This document shows positions 9,355 to 16,507 of a DNA stretch of 64,000 nt, in pieces (the first letter of the stretch is position 1; each line of letters starts with the position of its first letter). Source of the stretch: Actinomycetes bacterium (GTDB taxonomy: Bacteria; Actinomycetota; Acidimicrobiia; Acidimicrobiales; Bog-793); assembly GCA_021798985.1 (NCBI GenBank), contig JAJZBI010000004.1:1-64000 (forward strand), read 5' to 3'. A program made the position numbers and the translations under genes. Under the pieces are notes generated by a model, which saw nothing but the letters and a program-made list of their open reading frames with translations, was not told where the DNA came from and made no database searches.

Positions 9355-11084
9355 GCGGCTTCTTCCTCGCTCAGCTGGGAGAGGACGATCTCGCGATAGG
9401 TGGCGCACTCGGCCATGAGCTCCTCGTGGCGGCCCGTCCCCACGACCTCGCCCCGCTCGAGCACGACGATGCGATCGGCGTGGCGGATCGTGCTCACGCG
9501 CTGGGCGACGATCAGCACCGTCGCGTCAGCGGTCTCGCTCGACAATGCGGCGCGCAGCGCCGCGTCGGTGGCGTAGTCGAGGGCCGAGAAGGAGTCGTCG
9601 AAGAGGTAGAGCTTGGGGCGGTGCACGAGGGCGCGGGCGATGGCGAGGCGCTGGCGCTGGCCGCCCGAGACGTTGCTGCCGCCCTGGGCGATCGGCGCCT
9701 CGAGGCCCTCGGGCATCGCCTCGACGAAGTCGCGCGCCTGGGCGATCCCAAGGGCGCGCCACAACTCCTCGTCGCTCGCGTCCGGGTTGCCGTAGCGCAG
9801 GTTCGAGGCGACCGTCCCCGAGAACAGATACGGGCGCTGGGGGACGAGGCCGATCAGCTTGCTGATGGCGTCACCGTCGAGTCGGCGCACGTCGACGCCG
9901 TCGATGCTCACCGTGCCGGCGGTGGCATCGAACAGGCGAGGGATCAGGTTCAACAGCGTGGTCTTGCCGCTGCCGGTGCTGCCGATCACCGCCGTCACCT
10001 CGCCGGGATTGGCGACGAGGTCGACGGCGCGAAGGACCGGCTCCTCGGCGCCGGGGTAGCCGAAGTCGACGCCAGCGAGCACGAGGCGGCCGGTCGGCGC
10101 GGCGAGCACCACGGGGTCGCGCGGCGCCTCGACGCTCGGGGCGGTGTCGAGCACCTCGCAGATGCGCTCTGCGCAGGCCTCGGCGCGCGGCACCATCACG
10201 AACATGAAGGTCGCCATCATGACGGCCATCAGCACCTGGACGAGGTAGCTCAAAAAGGCGATGAGGGCGCCGATCTGCATCGAGCCGTCGCCGATGAGAT
10301 GCCCGCCGAACCAGAGCGCGGCGATGCTCGCCAGCTGGATGATCAGCATCACCGCCGGGAACATCAGCGCCATCAGCCGGCCGGTGCCGAGGCCGACGGC
10401 GAACAGCTCGTCGTTGGCCACCCCGAAGCGCTCGCGCTCGTCGGTGTCGCGCACGAAGGCGCGCACCACCCGCACGCCGGAGATCTGCTCGCGCAGCACC
10501 TGGTTGATCCGGTCGATGCGGCGCTGCATGGCGCGGAACAACGGCCGCATGCGCGAGACGATGAGCGCGATCACGACCGCCAGCACCGGCACGACCACGA
10601 CGAGCAGCCCCGAGAGCGCGACGGACTGGTTGAGCGCCATCAACACGCTGCCGACCCCCATGATCGGAGCGGTCACCATCAAGGTGAAGGTCATCAAGGT
10701 GAGCTGTTGGACCTGGAGCACGTCGTTGGTGGTCCGGGTGATCAACGACGGCGTGCCGAGATGGCCGACCTCGCGCAAAGAGAAGTCCTGGATGTGGCCG
10801 AAGACCGCGCCGCGCACGTCGCGCCCGAGCGCCATCGCGGTGCGCGCGCCGTAGAAGACGGCGCCGATCGAGCAGAGGATCTGGCCGAAGGAGACGGCGA
10901 GCATCACGCCGCCGTTGCTCAAGATGTAGCCGGTGTTCCCCGCCACCACGCCGTTGTCGATGATGTCGGCATTGAGCGTCGGAAGGTAGAGGGTCGCAAG
11001 GGTCGAGCCCAGCTGCAAGACCACCACCGCGAGGATCGCCCGCCGGTAGGGGCGCAGATAGGCGCGCAGCAATCGGAGCAGCAC
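9351..11084 (-). CDS. ABC exporter half-transporter, degenerate-site partner
   Basis: A 577-aa half-transporter: six predicted membrane helices over about residues 15-310, then a nucleotide-binding domain with Walker A GSTGSGKTT, signature VSGGQRQRL and Walker B LYLFDDSFSALD. The residue after the Walker B Asp is Asp instead of the catalytic Glu, the hallmark of the degenerate half in heterodimeric ABC exporters. The GTG start at 11084 has AAGGA upstream. It is the first gene of a two-gene operon, divergent from a TetR gene across a 70-base region holding two matching palindromes. Repression by that TetR and induction by an exported compound is the natural inference. Confidence 0.92.
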   Translation of the reverse strand: MLLRLLRAYLRPYRRAILAVVVLQLGSTLATLYLPTLNADIIDNGVVAGNTGYILSNGGVMLAVSFGQILCSIGAVFYGARTAMALGRDVRGAVFGHIQDFSLREVGHLGTPSLITRTTNDVLQVQQLTLMTFTLMVTAPIMGVGSVLMALNQSVALSGLLVVVVPVLAVVIALIVSRMRPLFRAMQRRIDRINQVLREQISGVRVVRAFVRDTDERERFGVANDELFAVGLGTGRLMALMFPAVMLIIQLASIAALWFGGHLIGDGSMQIGALIAFLSYLVQVLMAVMMATFMFVMVPRAEACAERICEVLDTAPSVEAPRDPVVLAAPTGRLVLAGVDFGYPGAEEPVLRAVDLVANPGEVTAVIGSTGSGKTTLLNLIPRLFDATAGTVSIDGVDVRRLDGDAISKLIGLVPQRPYLFSGTVASNLRYGNPDASDEELWRALGIAQARDFVEAMPEGLEAPIAQGGSNVSGGQRQRLAIARALVHRPKLYLFDDSFSALDYATDAALRAALSSETADATVLIVAQRVSTIRHADRIVVLERGEVVGTGRHEELMAECATYREIVLSQLSEEEAA

Positions 11085-11109
11085 GTGGGTGTCCTTGTTC
11101 GCGTACTAA

Positions 11110-11142
11110 GTACCCTTGGGGTACGTCGTACGCTCAGAGTAC
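11110..11142. promoter_or_regulatory. Twin 15-bp palindromic TetR operators
   Basis: Two palindromes of the form GTAC-N7-GTAC lie between the divergent ABC and tetR genes: 11110-11124 (GTACCC, three bases, GGGTAC) and 11128-11142 (GTACGCT, C, AGAGTAC). Their centres are 18 bp apart, on nearly the same helix face. The second overlaps a possible -10 box (TACACT, 11140-11145) for tetR, whose transcript would start at or just before the ATG at 11155. Binding by the adjacent TetR is inferred. Confidence 0.7.
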
Positions 11143-11154
11143 ACTGTCTTTTCG

Positions 11155-11994
11155 ATGTCGAGCGAGCCCGTGACGCCGCCGAGCAGTTCGTACTGGAGCG
11201 GCTATGAGATGCTGTGGGGGTTGCGCGCCCCCACGCGCCGGACGGCGCTCGACCGCCTCCAGATCGTCGACGCGGCGATCGCCATCGCGGATCGCGAGGG
11301 CCTGGCGGCCGTCACGATGCGCAGCGTCGCCCGCGCGCTGCACTGCGCGCCGATGTCGCTGTACCGCCACGTCCCCGACAAAGAGGCCCTCGTCTCGATG
11401 ATGGTGGACCGGGCGATCGAGACCTCGCGGCGCGGCCGCAGCGAGGCGGAGCCGCCGGCGAGCTGGCGGGAGGGCCTCGAGCTCGTCGCCAGCTCGATCT
11501 GGCGCCTGTGCCGAGCACATCCCTGGTTCGCCGAGGCGAGCATGGCGCGCCCCCCGATCACGCCGAACGGCATCGCCGGCTTCGAGTCCGCCCTCTCGCT
11601 CTTCGACGGCCTGCCCGTCGACATCACCACGACGGCGCAGTTCGTGAGCACGGTCTTCTCCACGGTCGTCGCGTCTGCCTTCAGCCTGGCGATGAACGAG
11701 GCGGCGCGCCTTCGGGCCCAGCTCAGCGAGCGCCAGCTCTACGCCGAGGCGGCGCCGGTCTTCGCCCAGATCGTCCAAAGCGGCGCCTATCCCCGCGTCG
11801 CGGACTTCATCGCGAACGCCAGCCACCGCGACGACGAGGCCCAGATGCGGGCGCGGGTCGAGCTCATCTTGGACGGCATCGCCGCGCGCCTTGCCAGCAG
11901 CCCAAGGCCCGCCCCCGGGGCCCGATCATGGCGCACCTCTGGCCGCGACGCTGCACCTTCGGGCAAGGTTGCTCAACGCCGCGCGCCCGGTTGA
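11155..11994 (+). CDS. TetR/AcrR-family repressor of the ABC exporter
   Basis: A 279-aa regulator. A TetR-type helix-turn-helix occupies about residues 25-75: IVDAAIAIADREGLAAVTMR, then SVARALHCAPMSLYRHV, with the recognition-helix SLYRHV phrase typical of the subfamily with a TetR_C-like ligand domain. About 140 residues of helical ligand-binding domain follow. The last 35 residues are Arg/Pro/Ser-rich and probably disordered. The ATG at 11155 is preferred over an upstream in-frame start because it follows the operator region and -10 box; no clear ribosome binding site is seen, in keeping with a leaderless message. Divergent from the ABC pair, it probably represses both itself and the exporter. 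Confidence 0.88.
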   Translation: MSSEPVTPPSSSYWSGYEMLWGLRAPTRRTALDRLQIVDAAIAIADREGLAAVTMRSVARALHCAPMSLYRHVPDKEALVSMMVDRAIETSRRGRSEAEPPASWREGLELVASSIWRLCRAHPWFAEASMARPPITPNGIAGFESALSLFDGLPVDITTTAQFVSTVFSTVVASAFSLAMNEAARLRAQLSERQLYAEAAPVFAQIVQSGAYPRVADFIANASHRDDEAQMRARVELILDGIAARLASSPRPAPGARSWRTSGRDAAPSGKVAQRRAPG

Positions 11995-12039
11995 CGTAGG
12001 CAACCCGTACCCGGCGGCAGGGTAAGCGCCGCACCCGCA

Positions 12040-12075
12040 CGACAACGCCTCGCGCCCCCGCGCGGGGCGTTGTCG
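12040..12075. terminator. 15-bp stem hairpin between convergent genes
   Basis: A stem of 15 pairs (12040-12054 with 12061-12075, one G-U wobble) around a 6-base loop, between the 3' ends of tetR and the patatin gene. No T-run follows on either side. It is well placed as a bidirectional terminator. Confidence 0.7.
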
Positions 12076-12138
12076 CGAGCCAGCCGCCCCCCGCCTCGAG
12101 CCCAGAGCTGCGCAAGCTCCTGCACCGGGCCCACCGCT

Positions 12139-13014
12139 TCAGGTGTGCCGCGTGCTCCAGCGTCGCGCCAGCGCGCTCGCCCGCCCGGCCCCGAGCCGCC
12201 GGCCGGCGCGCACGGCGGCGGGCCGGCTCGCCGCATCGAGCGGGTTGTCGCCGATAGCGGCCACCGACGCCTCGTCGGCGCTGATCACGACGACCTCCGC
12301 CGAGCCCAGCGCCGCGATCTCGCGCTCGAGGCTCCCCCACGGCGCCGTCTCCTCCGGGAGCGGCTGGAGGATGAGGACGCGCCCCGCGCCCTGCGCGAGG
12401 TCGGCGTTCGTCATCGAGCGCACCGCGCCGTCGATATAGCGCCGACCGCCGATCTCGACCGGCGGCCAGATGCCCGGCACCGCCGAGCTGGCCGCGACGG
12501 CGTCGCGCAGCGACACCCCCGCGGCAGCGGTGAAGACGCGCAACTCCCCCGACTCGGCGTCCACGGCCGTCAGCCGCAGGTCGCACGCCGGCCAGGCCGC
12601 GGTGGGCAGGCGCGCCGCGATTGCCCGGAGGCGCTGGTCCGGCTCGACGGTGCGGGCGGCGAGCGCCATCGCCCCGATCCTGCGACCCGCCGCCTCGACG
12701 TCCCTCGCCCCTCGGGCGAGCTCGGCGAGGCCGGTGAAGATCTCATAGAGGTTGTCGCTCGTCGCAAGCTCGGCCGTCGGGGGCACCAGCTGGGCGTCGG
12801 CGAGCTTGGCGAGCGGCAGCCCGCTCGTGAGCTGCACCGCCACCGTCGCGCCCGCAGAGGTCCCGACGATCATGTCGGCCCCGAGGATCACCGAGGCGAG
12901 CTCGGGCGCCGCGGCGACGAGGCCATCGAGCACCCCGAGCTCCCAGGCGATGCCGGCGAGGCCACCGCCGGCGAGCACCAAGGCGGTGCTCGCCGACTCG
13001 CCGACTGGCTCCAT
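12139..13014 (-). CDS. Patatin-like phospholipase
   Basis: A 291-aa cytoplasmic serine lipase/acyl hydrolase of the patatin family. It shows the oxyanion-hole glycine run LVLAGGGLAG near the N-terminus, the nucleophile elbow VGTSAGA with the catalytic Ser, and the dyad Asp in YIDGAVRSM. A short tail rich in Arg and Ala follows. Start choice is uncertain: ATG 13014 is used here; GTG 13023 and ATG 13050 are in frame and an AGGAGA lies upstream of the GTG. It probably releases fatty acids from membrane phospholipids or handles neutral lipid. It sits downstream of and on the same strand as a NUDIX gene, with a gap of about 160 bases. Confidence 0.88.
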   Translation of the reverse strand: MEPVGESASTALVLAGGGLAGIAWELGVLDGLVAAAPELASVILGADMIVGTSAGATVAVQLTSGLPLAKLADAQLVPPTAELATSDNLYEIFTGLAELARGARDVEAAGRRIGAMALAARTVEPDQRLRAIAARLPTAAWPACDLRLTAVDAESGELRVFTAAAGVSLRDAVAASSAVPGIWPPVEIGGRRYIDGAVRSMTNADLAQGAGRVLILQPLPEETAPWGSLEREIAALGSAEVVVISADEASVAAIGDNPLDAASRPAAVRAGRRLGAGRASALARRWSTRHT

Positions 13015-13177
13015 GTCCGTCACCGACCCACCATCTCTCCTGTCGAGCATTTGCCCGGAGCTCGGCCCGCTCTCGACGAGCGGCGGGTGGTGCCGATGGC
13101 TCGTCGCGGGAAGGTCGACAGCCTCGCAGGACACGGCCCGGCCTGCCAGCGCCGCGCGGCGAAGGCGAGGGCGCGCC

Positions 13178-13711
13178 TCACCCCGCGCCGAGCAGGCCGA
13201 GGTGGTCGAGCGCGAGGTAGCCGAGGTCGACGTCGGTGAGCGCCCCACCGCGCAGATGGCGGCGGAACGCTGCGAGCGAGCAGGTGCGCACCTCGCAGAA
13301 CTCGCCGGGCTCGGGGCTGGGCGGCCCGACGATGTGCGCGTCGCGCGCCACGACGGCAAAGCGCCGGGTCCGGCTCGACGCCGAGAGCCACGACGCCCCA
13401 GCGAGCTCCAGCTCACCGGCATAGCCCGTCTCTTCGCGAAGCTCCCGGGCGGCAGCGACGAGCACGGCTTCGCCGTCTTCGACATAGCCGCCGGGCAGCT
13501 CGTCGAGCAGGACACCTGGCCCGGGACGGAACTGGCGCACGAGCACGACCTCGCGCGCCGCGGTGAGGGCGAGCACGCCGACCGAGGCGTCGCGCCCATA
13601 GACGTCCCAGTCGCTCTCGCTGCCATCTGGCAACTGGAAGGTCTGCGTCTCGATCGGGAGGTAGCCGGCACTCCCCGGCCGGCGCGACAGCAGCTTCCAG
13701 GTGGGGTCCAT
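13178..13711 (-). CDS. NUDIX hydrolase, ADP-ribose pyrophosphatase-like
   Basis: A 177-aa protein with an intact NUDIX box. GGYVEDGE is followed seven residues later by RELREETGY, fitting Gx5Ex7REUxEExGU, so metal-dependent hydrolysis of a nucleoside diphosphate derivative is expected. The N-terminal strands (VYGRDASVGVLAL, REVVLVRQFRPG) and the RQFRPG phrase fit the ADP-ribose pyrophosphatase branch. The ATG at 13711 has no ribosome binding site. Instead GATAAT ends about five bases upstream, flanked by GGCGCC on both sides, so the message is probably leaderless. Confidence 0.9.
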   Translation of the reverse strand: MDPTWKLLSRRPGSAGYLPIETQTFQLPDGSESDWDVYGRDASVGVLALTAAREVVLVRQFRPGPGVLLDELPGGYVEDGEAVLVAAARELREETGYAGELELAGASWLSASSRTRRFAVVARDAHIVGPPSPEPGEFCEVRTCSLAAFRRHLRGGALTDVDLGYLALDHLGLLGAG

Positions 13712-13878
13712 GGCGCCATTATCGGCGCCACCCGCTGGGCTGGCCGCCGCATCGACGCATCCGGCCCCGAGCGGCCCGAGGCATCACCGGCGCGGCGGCA
13801 CCCACCTCGAGGGGGCGGGCGAGCGGCCACGCCGGCGTGGCCGGCGTTGGATCGCCGCGGCGAGGGTAGGGACGCGCG

Positions 13879-14232
13879 ATGAGCAAGTACCAGGTCAACC
13901 AGGACGGCGTCGCAAAGGCGCGCCAGATGATCGAGTCGCATCACTACGACCTCGACACGCCGTGGTCAGACGGCGCCCCCTCGGCCGAGGGGGCCAACGA
14001 GTTCATCGAGCGCCACGGCTACGACGGCTACGGCGAGTGGCACCTCGCGATCGACACGGAGGCCTCGCAGGAGACCAAGGACCGCTACGGCTTTCCCTTC
14101 GGTGACTTCCGGCGCGTCAGCCGTGCCGCGCTGATCCACGCCAAACAGCGCGCCGCGCAGAACGGGCACGACGCGGTGGCCGATGCGGCTGGTCAGCTGC
14201 TCGAGCGCCTCGATCGGGCGCACGCCGCCTGA
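13879..14232 (+). CDS. Conserved actinobacterial hypothetical protein
   Basis: A 117-aa soluble protein containing HGYDGYGEWHLAID and KDRYGFPFGDFRRV, a pattern I recognise from a small conserved family of unknown function widespread in Actinobacteria. It has no signal peptide, membrane segment or known catalytic motif; the C-terminal 40 residues should be helical (ALIHAKQRAAQ onward). A ribosome binding site (AGGGTAGGGA) lies upstream of the ATG. It is divergent from the NUDIX gene and convergent with the VapC-like gene. I propose no function. Confidence 0.8.
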   Translation: MSKYQVNQDGVAKARQMIESHHYDLDTPWSDGAPSAEGANEFIERHGYDGYGEWHLAIDTEASQETKDRYGFPFGDFRRVSRAALIHAKQRAAQNGHDAVADAAGQLLERLDRAHAA

Positions 14233-14256
14233 GCGTCGAGCACTCCCCCGCCGGCC

Positions 14257-14694
14257 TCACGCGGGCAGCAACGCGAAGCCCTCCGCCGCCGCGCTGGCGC
14301 GCAGGGGACCATGGAACGCCGCGAGCATGGTGCAGGAGGGATCGGCCCGTCGCGTCGCCATCGCGCTCGCGAGCTCGATGCCCTCCTGGGCGCGCAGGCC
14401 GTAGCGGGCGCACAGCCGCGCCGCCTCGTTCATCACCTCGGCGCCGAGCCGCACCACGGCGAAGCGGGGATCGTCGCCAGCAGCGCCGAAGTAGTCAGCC
14501 TCGAAGGCCGCGGTCAGCACCTGGGCGTCGTCCGCACTCAGCTCGCCGATGCGGTGCTTGCGCCACAGCGCGGCGGGGACCTGCACCCGCACGATCTGCG
14601 CCACGGCGAGCGCGTTCAGCGCCCGCATCTCCTCGAACCCCGACTCGTCCGCGTACAGCTTCACCAGCGCCGTCGAATCGGCGAACGTGCTCAA
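14257..14694 (-). CDS. VapC-like PIN-domain protein, active site degenerate
   Basis: A 145-aa PIN-domain protein encoded just downstream of a ribbon-helix-helix antitoxin, the layout of a type II VapBC module in which VapC is an RNase. The first acidic residue (Asp6 in FADSTALVKLY) is present. The usual Glu of the second motif is replaced in VRVQVPAALW. The third Asp aligns with Glu in QEGIELASAM, and the last Asp aligns with His in AAFHGPL. Three of four metal ligands are thus changed, so RNase activity may be lost. The fold, partner and length are otherwise normal. It could be an inactivated toxin kept for autoregulation. Confidence 0.8.
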   Translation of the reverse strand: MSTFADSTALVKLYADESGFEEMRALNALAVAQIVRVQVPAALWRKHRIGELSADDAQVLTAAFEADYFGAAGDDPRFAVVRLGAEVMNEAARLCARYGLRAQEGIELASAMATRRADPSCTMLAAFHGPLRASAAAEGFALLPA

Positions 14695-14709
14695 GAAAGG
14701 TGGGCCTAG

Positions 14710-15006
14710 CTAGAGCTCGCGGGCGATCAGGTCCGAGAGCGGCGTCCCCTCGCCAGCACTGGCGCGCGCCCGCGCCACGCGCTCGGCGGCCGGCCGGCGG
14801 TGCGGCCCGGGCTCGACGTTGACGAGCAGCCCAGCGCGCGCCAAGCGCTCGCGGAGCCGCTCGGCCTCACTGCCCGCCAAGTCCGGGTCCGTCGCTGCGT
14901 CGAGCACGGAAGTGACGTAGTCGTTGAGGCTCTTGCCGCGACGCGCCGCGGCGAACTTCACCCGCTCCATCAACTCTTCGGGCGCCCTCCAGCTCATCTG
15001 GGCCAT
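14710..15006 (-). CDS. Ribbon-helix-helix antitoxin (VapB-like)
   Basis: A 98-aa protein whose first 45 residues (SWRAPEELMERVKFAAARRG, then KSLNDYVTSVLDAA) fit a ribbon-helix-helix DNA-binding domain. The charged C-terminal half would wrap the toxin. It is followed after 15 bases by the PIN-domain gene. A TATTGT box ends about eight bases before the ATG, suggesting a leaderless transcript. Upstream is a striking array of five GCAT sites at 12-bp intervals (15031-15084), the expected kind of target for cooperative RHH dimers. Autorepression with the toxin is inferred. Confidence 0.87.
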   Translation of the reverse strand: MAQMSWRAPEELMERVKFAAARRGKSLNDYVTSVLDAATDPDLAGSEAERLRERLARAGLLVNVEPGPHRRPAAERVARARASAGEGTPLSDLIAREL

Positions 15007-15030
15007 GCTCGCACAATAGCATCGCGGTTT

Positions 15031-15084
15031 GCATGCATGCTTGCATCCTCGGGAGCATGCGTAGGAGCATACGCACGTGCATGC
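15031..15084. promoter_or_regulatory. Five GCATNC sites at exact 12-bp spacing
   Basis: GCATGC at 15031, GCATCC at 15043, GCATGC at 15055, GCATAC at 15067 and GCATGC at 15079: five sites with starts exactly 12 bp apart, the three perfect palindromes 24 bp apart. The array lies in the divergent region between the antitoxin gene (start 15006, minus) and the metallopeptidase gene (start 15141, plus). It is probably the cooperative operator of the RHH antitoxin; it may also affect the divergent gene. Confidence 0.75.
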
Positions 15085-15140
15085 GTGGTGTCTAGCAGCG
15101 GTCCCTCGCGCTGTCGCTACCGTTTGCTACGAAGACGCCG

Positions 15141-15881
15141 ATGGAAGCCCGACCGCGCCACCTCCCGGCGTACGCCGTCCGCCGGAGCCCCCGAGCTCGC
15201 GTGCCGCGCCTCACCTACGACCCGCGTTTCGGGCTGACGGTCGTCGTCCCGGCCCGCTACGACGAGCGCCGCATCGAGGCCCTCGTCGCCGACAACCTCG
15301 GCTGGGTCGACCGCGCCCGGGGACGACTCGGCCCGCAGCGGGCGATCGACCCCGAACGCGACGGTCCGCTGCCTCGCAAGCTGTCGCTGCGCGCCATCGA
15401 GGCGGAGTGGGCGGTCCGCTATGCGCCAAGCGGTCGTCGCGTGCGCGTGGAGGTGACGGGCCGCCGCGAGCTCACGGTCCGCGGCGTCAGCGCCGGCGTG
15501 CCCCAGCACGCCCAGCAGGCGCTCGCCGACTGGCTCTCGGTCCAGGCGCGACGGTCCTTCGAGCCAGCGCTCGCCGAGCTCGCCGGGCTGCTCGAGGTCC
15601 AAGAGCGCCTGCGCGCCGTGCACATCCGGGTCCAGCGGAGCCGCTGGGGCAGCTGCTCGGCACGGGGCAACGTCTCGCTCAACCGCAACTTGCTGTTCCT
15701 GCCCGAATCGCTGGCCCGCCTGGTGCTCGTCCACGAGGCCTGCCACCTCAAAGAGCTCAACCACTCGCCCCGCTTCTGGGCGCTCTTGCACGCCCATGAG
15801 CCCGACGCAGCCGCGCTGCGGCGCGAGCTGCGCGACGCCTGGCGCTATGTCCCCGCGTGGGCCGAGCCGGCGGCCCCTTGA
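15141..15881 (+). CDS. YgjP-like (DUF45) metallopeptidase
   Basis: A 246-aa predicted zinc-dependent peptidase of the YgjP/WSS1-like family. The motif VHEACHLKELNHSPRFW contains HExxH with a third His further on, the gluzincin-like zinc site. RWGSCSARGNVSLN and LNRNLLFLP before it are typical of the DUF45 domain. The N-terminal half is the usual beta-rich region. There is no signal peptide or membrane helix. It is divergent from the VapBC-like pair, and the 3' end lies close to the next small membrane protein gene. The substrate is unknown; members of this family have been connected to DNA-protein crosslink or zinc-protease roles only by homology. Confidence 0.85.
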   Translation: MEARPRHLPAYAVRRSPRARVPRLTYDPRFGLTVVVPARYDERRIEALVADNLGWVDRARGRLGPQRAIDPERDGPLPRKLSLRAIEAEWAVRYAPSGRRVRVEVTGRRELTVRGVSAGVPQHAQQALADWLSVQARRSFEPALAELAGLLEVQERLRAVHIRVQRSRWGSCSARGNVSLNRNLLFLPESLARLVLVHEACHLKELNHSPRFWALLHAHEPDAAALRRELRDAWRYVPAWAEPAAP

Positions 15882-15925
15882 GCAGCGCTGCCGCAGCGCG
15901 CGCCGAGCCAGATAGCCTGGCGGCC

Positions 15926-16330
15926 GTGAGCGCGAGTGAAGTGCGTGCCGCGCCGCCCGCCACGAAGTGGTCGAGCGCCGACACGGTCATGTGCCGGCTG
16001 CTGTGCGTCCAGACGCAGCCGAAAAAGCGGGTCCGTGAGCGCGACGTCCAGCGCATGTTCTCGACCGGCATCGTCCTCTCGGCGCTCCGGTGCCTGCTCA
16101 CCTACATCGTCCTGCCCTTGCTCGGGCCGGTGCTCGGGGTCTCCGGCGGAGTCGGCCCGGCGATCGGCCTGCCCCTTGCCGTCGTCGCCCTCGTCTTCGA
16201 CGTCCTTGGGATCCGACGGTTCTTCGTCGCCCACCACAAGAACCGCTGGCAGGCCGCCGCCGTCTACCTCGGCGTCATGGGCCTCGTCGTCGCCTTGATG
16301 GTCATCGACGTCATCGACCTCGTGCACTAA
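15926..16330 (+). CDS. Small hypothetical membrane protein
   Basis: A 134-aa protein if translation begins at GTG 15926, soon after the metallopeptidase stop (an ATG at 15857 would overlap it). There are three hydrophobic segments, roughly residues 52-75, 80-98 and 112-130, and basic residues between them, including RRFFVAHHKNRW. I recognise it as the kind of small conserved membrane protein common in Actinobacteria but know no function. It is followed immediately by a strong inverted repeat. Confidence 0.7.
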   Translation: MSASEVRAAPPATKWSSADTVMCRLLCVQTQPKKRVRERDVQRMFSTGIVLSALRCLLTYIVLPLLGPVLGVSGGVGPAIGLPLAVVALVFDVLGIRRFFVAHHKNRWQAAAVYLGVMGLVVALMVIDVIDLVH

Positions 16331-16359
16331 CCCTCAACCTCAACTAGAGGTTGAGGGTT
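16329..16359. terminator. 13-bp perfect inverted repeat, terminator or MerR-type operator
   Basis: Left arm 16329-16341, loop AACTA, right arm 16347-16359; 13 perfect pairs. It overlaps the stop of the small membrane protein gene and could terminate it. The core (ACCTC...GAGGT) also resembles MerR-family operators, and a MerR-controlled MFS gene starts 150 bases on. I cannot decide between the two. Confidence 0.6.
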
Positions 16360-16409
16360 CCTCCTGAGCTGCCTCTTCTCTCGGCTGGCGCCGACGTCGG
16401 CGCGCCAAA

Positions 16410-16441
16410 CTTGACGTGGGCGTCAAGAACTCCGTTAGCAT
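16410..16441 (+). promoter_or_regulatory. MerR-type promoter of the MFS exporter gene
   Basis: A palindrome CTTGACG-N4-CGTCAAG (16410-16427) overlaps a -35 box TTGACG (16411-16416). A -10 box TAGCAT lies at 16436-16441, giving a 19-bp spacer. Overlong spacers spanned by a palindrome are the signature of MerR-activated promoters, and a MerR gene is the second gene of the operon. Confidence 0.6.
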
Positions 16442-16507
16442 GCGCAACGACTTCCCCGGAGCGCCCCACGGGCCGACTCCGCCGACGCGCACAGAAAGCG
16501 AAGCTGC

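Noticed and set aside
9312-11207. 631-aa plus-strand open frame across the ABC gene
   Set aside because: It is a shadow of the ABC exporter genes, rich in Asp, His and Arg, with no ribosome binding site.
12139-13944. 601-aa minus-strand frame covering both patatin and NUDIX genes
   Set aside because: Only the last part (patatin, from 13014) is real. The upstream part is the wrong frame of the NUDIX gene.
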